From Alphaproteobacteria bacterium UBA6189 (GTDB lineage: Bacteria > Pseudomonadota > Alphaproteobacteria > Rickettsiales > UBA3002): a stretch of DNA of 9,205 nucleotides. Below the pieces are notes generated by a model. That model saw only the letters and a list, made by a program, of their open reading frames with translations, was not told the DNA's origin and did not search any database. The position numbers and the translations under genes are program-made. The DNA lies in assembly GCA_002422745.1 (NCBI GenBank), contig DITH01000144.1:337-9541 (forward strand), given 5' to 3'. Positions 6,027 to 9,205 of the stretch are shown piece after piece (the stretch's first letter is position 1; each line of letters starts with the position of its first letter).

Positions 6027-7001
6027 ATGGCTGTTTATACTCAACTGGCAAATGAAGAAATTGCGGCGCTTATCCGTACGGAATACGGCTTGGCCGAGCT
6101 GGCGCTGGCGGTGGGGATCGCCCAGGGGGTAGAAAACAGTAACTACCTGCTGGAGTTGGTCGACGGCCAAAAATTTATCCTCACCCTGTATGAAAAACGT
6201 GTCGCGGCAGAGGATGTGCCGTTTTTCCTTGGGCTGATGCAGCATCTCGCGGCGAAAGGGCTGGCCTGCCCACAGCCGGTCGCACGGGTGAATGGGAGCC
6301 TGTTTGGTAAGGTAGCCGGGCGGCCAGCAGCGCTGGTAACGTTTCTGCCCGGCAAATGCCGCACCCGGCTGGACGTGGCGCATTGTATAGGGGCGGGCAA
6401 TGCCCTGGCCCAGTTGCATGCCGCCGTGGGTGGGTTCGCGGGGCGGCGCGCCAACAGCCTGTCGCTCGCCGGTTGGCAGGCAATGTTCGAGAAGATTGAG
6501 CCGCGGGTCGACGAAATCCAGCCCGGTATGCGCCAGATGATTGCCCATGAGCTGGGCTATCTCAACGAGCACTGGCCCGAGATGGCAGGGTTGGAGCAGG
6601 GGATTATCCATGCCGATCTCTTTCCTGATAATGTGTTTTTTGATGCACATGACCGGGTGAGCGGCGTGATCGATTTTTACTTCGCCTGCGTCGATGCGTT
6701 CGCCTACGACTTGGCTATTACGGTGAATGCCTGGTGTTTCGAGCGCGATCATGCCTTCAACCGCACCAAGGCCCACGCACTGCTGGCAGCCTACCGGAAA
6801 ACGCGCCCGCTGAGCGATGCCGAACGTGCCGCCTTGCCGGTACTGGTGCGCGGTGCGGCGCTGCGGTTTTTGCTGACGCGGGCGCATGACATGCTGTTTC
6901 ACGAAAAAAGCGCGCTGGTGACGCCGAAAGATCCGGCGGAATATGTGCGCAAACTGCGTTTTCACCAGAGCGTGACGGATGCGGGGGAATACGGGATATG
7001 A
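6027..7001 (+). CDS. thrB: Homoserine kinase, aminoglycoside-phosphotransferase type (ThrB2)
   Basis: The product phosphorylates homoserine with ATP to O-phosphohomoserine, the step before threonine synthase. The 324-residue product belongs to the APH/choline-kinase fold version of ThrB found in alphaproteobacteria and pseudomonads, not the GHMP-kinase type of E. coli. Visible marks: the family N-terminus [16 protein letters not shown], the nucleotide-loop region [10 protein letters not shown] at 34-43, Lys/Leu-rich strand [10 protein letters not shown], the hinge VTFLPG at 104-109, the catalytic loop [11 protein letters not shown] with Asp197 and Asn202, and the metal-binding IDFYFAC with Asp216 followed by the family's YDLAI. 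The ATG at 6027 fits family starts, though the ribosome site is weak. The last base of its stop is shared with the rnhA ATGA, so the pair is translationally coupled. In many alphaproteobacteria ispH precedes this pair; it does not here. Confidence 0.95.
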   Translation: MAVYTQLANEEIAALIRTEYGLAELALAVGIAQGVENSNYLLELVDGQKFILTLYEKRVAAEDVPFFLGLMQHLAAKGLACPQPVARVNGSLFGKVAGRPAALVTFLPGKCRTRLDVAHCIGAGNALAQLHAAVGGFAGRRANSLSLAGWQAMFEKIEPRVDEIQPGMRQMIAHELGYLNEHWPEMAGLEQGIIHADLFPDNVFFDAHDRVSGVIDFYFACVDAFAYDLAITVNAWCFERDHAFNRTKAHALLAAYRKTRPLSDAERAALPVLVRGAALRFLLTRAHDMLFHEKSALVTPKDPAEYVRKLRFHQSVTDAGEYGI

Positions 7002-7438
7002 AAAACGTGACGGTCTATACCGACGGTGCGTGCAGCGGCAACCCGGGCCCGGGTGGTTGGGCGGCGGTATTAAAAAGCGGCGTGCACGAGCGCGAACTCA
7101 GTGGCGGCGAGGCGCAGACGACGAATAACAGGATGGAATTGATGGCGGTGATTCGCGCGTTGAACCATCTGAAGGAGCCATGCGCGGTGCATATTCATAC
7201 CGACAGCAAATACGTGATGGATGGGTATACCCAATGGCTGCCGGGCTGGCAGAAGCGCGGCTGGAAAACAGCCGATAAAAAGCCGGTGAAGAATGTCGAT
7301 CTCTGGCAGGCCTTATCGGAAGCGGCGGCGCCGCACCGGCTCAGCTGGACCTGGGTAAAAGGCCATAGCGGCGATGCGCAGAATGAGCGGGTGGATGCGC
7401 TGGCCGTGGCGGCGGCGAAACTGGCTAAGGCCGGTTAA
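6998..7438 (+). CDS. rnhA: Ribonuclease HI
   Basis: This enzyme cleaves the RNA strand of RNA-DNA hybrids, removing R-loops and primers. The 146-residue product is the normal length. The catalytic carboxylates are all present: Asp9 in [15 protein letters not shown], Glu47 in NNRMELMA, Asp69 in [10 protein letters not shown] and Asp133 in NERVDALA, with His123 in the flexible VKGHSG loop. The basic protrusion [11 protein letters not shown] (residues 80-90) matches the E. coli-type handle that helps bind the hybrid. The start ATG overlaps the thrB stop as ATGA, with GGGAT just before it in thrB. The pairing with thrB is the usual alphaproteobacterial arrangement. Confidence 0.97.
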   Translation: MKNVTVYTDGACSGNPGPGGWAAVLKSGVHERELSGGEAQTTNNRMELMAVIRALNHLKEPCAVHIHTDSKYVMDGYTQWLPGWQKRGWKTADKKPVKNVDLWQALSEAAAPHRLSWTWVKGHSGDAQNERVDALAVAAAKLAKAG

Positions 7439-7480
7439 AGCCGATGGGTTTTTAATGCATGCAGACGTAGGAAAATAACC

Positions 7481-7858
7481 ATGAAACGTATTGTAAGGAT
7501 GGCAAGTATCGGTGTGGTTGCGGGATTGCTCAGCACCCCTGCGCTGGCACTGAAGGTGACGAACCTCGACAGTCGCCCGCACGTGGTGGCGTTCGACGTC
7601 GCCGGCAGCCGCCTGACGCGTGAAGTGGCGCCGCAAGCCACCGTGCAATTCGAAGGCTTGCCCAATGGCCGACTGTCGCTTCTCAGCTCGGCCAATCCGC
7701 GCCAAGGGGGCACCGTGAATGCGGATGGGCTGCTCTCGGGTGTGATCGGCAACGGACGCGATCAGCAGATTCCCGCCGATATCATGGACGAATACGTGAT
7801 CTGGCCCGACGGCAAGCTGCAATTGCAGCGCCGCATGAAACGCTACGGCCGGCATTAA
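7481..7858 (+). CDS. Small secreted protein of unknown function
   Basis: The product has 125 residues. Residues 1-23 are a signal peptide with a basic n-region (MKRIVR), a hydrophobic core and an ALA|L cleavage site. The ~102-residue mature protein alternates hydrophobic and polar residues in a beta-rich pattern (KVTNLDSRPHVVAFDVAGS, then TREVAPQATVQFEGL), suggesting a small beta-sandwich. A segment DEYVIWPDGKLQLQRR leads to a basic C-terminus with no cysteines. I do not recognise the family. AGGA lies 8 bases before the ATG at 7481. It follows rnhA by 42 bases and could share its transcript or have its own promoter. No terminator was found after it. Confidence 0.8.
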   Translation: MKRIVRMASIGVVAGLLSTPALALKVTNLDSRPHVVAFDVAGSRLTREVAPQATVQFEGLPNGRLSLLSSANPRQGGTVNADGLLSGVIGNGRDQQIPADIMDEYVIWPDGKLQLQRRMKRYGRH

Positions 7859-7916
7859 TAAATTTTTTAGAAAATAGTTTGTTTTCAATTACCGGGACAT
7901 ACAACTTTCCGGCGTA

Positions 7917-7950
7917 TTGTCATCAAGCTGTCATGAAGCTGCGCTAGAGT
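7917..7950 (+). promoter_or_regulatory. Putative PhoB-dependent promoter (Pho box plus -10)
   Basis: Two 11-bp direct repeats, TTGTCATCAAG (7917-7927) and CTGTCATGAAG (7928-7938), agree at 9 of 11 positions and fit the Pho-box pattern of 7-mers CTGTCAT spaced by 4 bases. A weaker third unit (7939-7949) matches at about 6 positions. The box is followed by 10 bases and then TAGAGT (7945-7950), a -10-like hexamer. This is the same spacing as the E. coli phoA promoter, where the Pho box replaces the -35 element. The ATG at 7957 lies 7 bases after the hexamer. Confidence 0.6.
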
Positions 7951-7956
7951 GGTCTC

Positions 7957-8580
7957 ATGAAAAAATCCACGCATAGCGCATCGAGCGAACCGGCAACGGA
8001 ATCGGGCTTCGAGCATTTTACCGATTCGGTGATCGATAAAGCGTGGGTGCGTAACCTGGCGTTCGGCGGTGCAGCGGTGGCTGCCATTGCCACGGCGGCA
8101 AGCCAGCTTTACAAAGAATTTTACGAGGAAATCCGTGGGCTGGAGCCGTTTAAGACCAAACGGTTGGAACGCGATGAGGCGATCAGCGGGATTATCCAAG
8201 GAAAAATGAGCAACCAAAATTGCGATGCGCCTGACGTAGCGCGCAAGATTGCCCAGGAAACCCGCGATGCCATTTTCGTTAAAAAGAAAGAATATGGCGA
8301 ATTCGTCAGCGATGGGCTGCGCCATATGGGCGTGCCGAAAAACCCCCTCAAAGGACTCATCGAGCGCAGCCGTTATCTTGGTGTCTATGACGTCAGCAAC
8401 ATTGTGATGAAAACCGGCGCGACGCTGGCAGTGGCGATTGGGGGCTATTACCTGGTGGCGCAGAATCTGCGCCAACGCACCAACAACAAGGTGCAGGACG
8501 AGAATCTCCGCGAGCTGAGCCGACGCATCGACGCGATGGAACAGCGCCGCGAAGAACAATACAGCCAGCTAAGCCGCTAG
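7957..8580 (+). CDS. Two-TM protein with C-terminal coiled coil, unknown function
   Basis: The product has 207 residues of no recognised family. After a polar Ser/Glu-rich N-terminus come a likely membrane helix at ~33-52 (LAFGGAAVAAIATAASQLY) and a charged cytoplasmic or periplasmic domain at ~53-150 (with EFYEEIRGLEPFK and ARKIAQETRDAIFVKKKEYGE). A second membrane helix follows at ~153-170 (GATLAVAIGGYYLVAQNL), and a charged coiled coil (~178-205, ENLRELSRRIDAMEQRREEQ) closes it. The ATG at 7957 has no Shine-Dalgarno sequence and sits where a transcript from the upstream Pho-type promoter would begin, so it may be leaderless. The next gene's ribosome site overlaps this stop codon, so the two form a unit. 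A link to phosphate starvation is inferred only from the promoter. Confidence 0.75.
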   Translation: MKKSTHSASSEPATESGFEHFTDSVIDKAWVRNLAFGGAAVAAIATAASQLYKEFYEEIRGLEPFKTKRLERDEAISGIIQGKMSNQNCDAPDVARKIAQETRDAIFVKKKEYGEFVSDGLRHMGVPKNPLKGLIERSRYLGVYDVSNIVMKTGATLAVAIGGYYLVAQNLRQRTNNKVQDENLRELSRRIDAMEQRREEQYSQLSR

Positions 8581-8587
8581 GAGCAAA

Positions 8588-9124
8588 GTGATAAACGATG
8601 CTCTAGACACATGGGGGTTTGATCTCCTGATTAAAAACGGCAGAGAACGAAGGGCATATGCGAATGATCCTGCATGGCAACCGGCTATGGCAGAAACAAA
8701 AGATAAACTTCTGGTGAATTTAAGCGAATATTACACAGAAGCGCTTCGTAAGGTGGCGAAAAAACGAGGTTATTCCGAACAGGAAATGGAAAGAATATCT
8801 GTAAGCTTCGATACAGGTAATTGGGATCTTGGTGGAAAATTCTATGTAAAACTCGGTCTCCCGCTGGATATGCGTGAAACCATAGAATCTATGAGCAAAC
8901 ATCACGTGACGTATGCGCTAGGCGTAGAGGCGCACGGGTGGGGGAGCGCGCATGCCTCTAAGTTGCTAAACCTGATAAAGGTCATCGACGGGACTCTCGC
9001 CCGCGATTTGCCTGCGACTGAAATCAAAGGCCCGGAAATCTTGCAGCAAACCTATGACGAGCTGCATGATCGTTGGATGAAAGAAAATTACAAAGATTCC
9101 GGGCTAAGGAATCTATTGCGATAA
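8588..9124 (+). CDS. Hypothetical soluble protein, second gene of the Pho-type unit
   Basis: The product has 178 residues of no recognised family. There is no signal peptide or membrane segment. The N-terminal half is helical (LLVNLSEYYTEALRKVAKKRG), a mixed region with FDTGNWDLGGKFYVKLGLPL follows, and the C-terminus has SKHHVTYALGVEAHGWGSAH, then helices ending WMKENYKDSGLRNLLR. The start is the GTG at 8588: AGGAG (8579-8583) lies 4 bases upstream and overlaps the stop TAG (8578-8580) of the preceding gene, indicating translational coupling. Hand-counted GC for 8641-8940 is about 45% with frequent AGA/AAA/GAA codons, clearly below genes such as thrB, which suggests a different ancestry. The gene is convergent with the partial gene that follows. 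Confidence 0.75.
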   Translation: MINDALDTWGFDLLIKNGRERRAYANDPAWQPAMAETKDKLLVNLSEYYTEALRKVAKKRGYSEQEMERISVSFDTGNWDLGGKFYVKLGLPLDMRETIESMSKHHVTYALGVEAHGWGSAHASKLLNLIKVIDGTLARDLPATEIKGPEILQQTYDELHDRWMKENYKDSGLRNLLR

Positions 9125-9130
9125 CCTGTG

Positions 9131-9205
9131 CTATTGCTGCTTCTGGCGAATCGCGGCCTGCGCGGCGGCCAGGCGTGCAATCGGCACGCGGTAGGGCGAG
9201 CAGCT
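9131..9205 (-). CDS. C-terminal fragment of a minus-strand gene (5' end outside window)
   Basis: An open minus-strand frame enters the window and ends with TAG at 9131-9133, giving 24 residues with the tail SPYRVPIARLAAAQAAIRQK. The codons are GC-rich with typical third positions, and the frame lies 6 bases beyond the convergent stop at 9124. Too little is visible to name the protein. Confidence 0.55.
   Translation of the reverse strand, partial: SCSPYRVPIARLAAAQAAIRQKQQ

Noticed and set aside
5919..6965. Long open frame of 348 codons on the minus strand opposite thrB
   Set aside because: The plus strand encodes a complete ThrB with all catalytic motifs. The antisense frame is a by-product of its GC-rich third positions and has no family features.
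7885..8559. Minus-strand frame opposite the 7957 gene
   Set aside because: The plus-strand gene has a promoter-like sequence, two membrane helices and coupling to the next gene; the antisense frame has no supported start.

Overview
The window most likely comes from an alphaproteobacterium. It opens with the 3' end of a 5S rRNA that has alphaproteobacterial character. It also carries a homoserine kinase of the aminoglycoside-phosphotransferase type directly overlapped by rnhA, a bactofilin, and several genes with no Shine-Dalgarno sequence. GC content is high in most genes and clearly lower in the last complete gene. The genus cannot be fixed from the sequence alone. No mobile element, CRISPR array or tRNA was found.

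Layout. Positions 1-106 hold the end of an rRNA operon (5S tail and a strong terminator). Positions 278-4013 are mostly minus-strand genes for small envelope or unknown proteins: a helical protein of unknown function (278-1060), a secreted Ala/Pro-rich protein (1144-1770), a low-affinity iron permease family membrane protein (1919-2371), a small unknown protein (2436-2834) that follows a secreted peptidoglycan-binding protein (2843-3271), and a glycine-rich membrane protein (3351-3857). The last of these is divergent from nth (3936-4592), endonuclease III of base excision repair. Next, on the minus strand, come a putative HTH regulator (4589-5083), whose stop codon overlaps the nth stop, and a bactofilin (5154-5831). 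Divergent from the bactofilin is the plus-strand pair thrB-rnhA (6027-7438, ATGA overlap), followed by a small secreted protein (7481-7858).

The right end (7917-9124) is a two-gene unit of unrecognised proteins: a two-TM protein with a C-terminal coiled coil, then a soluble AT-richer gene translationally coupled to it. In front of it lies a sequence with the architecture of a PhoB-dependent promoter: two 11-bp direct repeats of the Pho-box type, a 10-bp gap, a -10-like hexamer, and the ATG at the expected transcription start. The unit may therefore be phosphate-starvation induced and its first gene leaderless. The last 75 bases hold the C-terminus of a convergent minus-strand gene.

The most interesting observations are this Pho-type promoter in front of unknown genes, and a promoter for the HTH gene that appears to sit inside the terminator of the bactofilin gene and would give an almost leaderless mRNA. 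Most of the remaining genes are ordinary housekeeping or small uncharacterised envelope genes.
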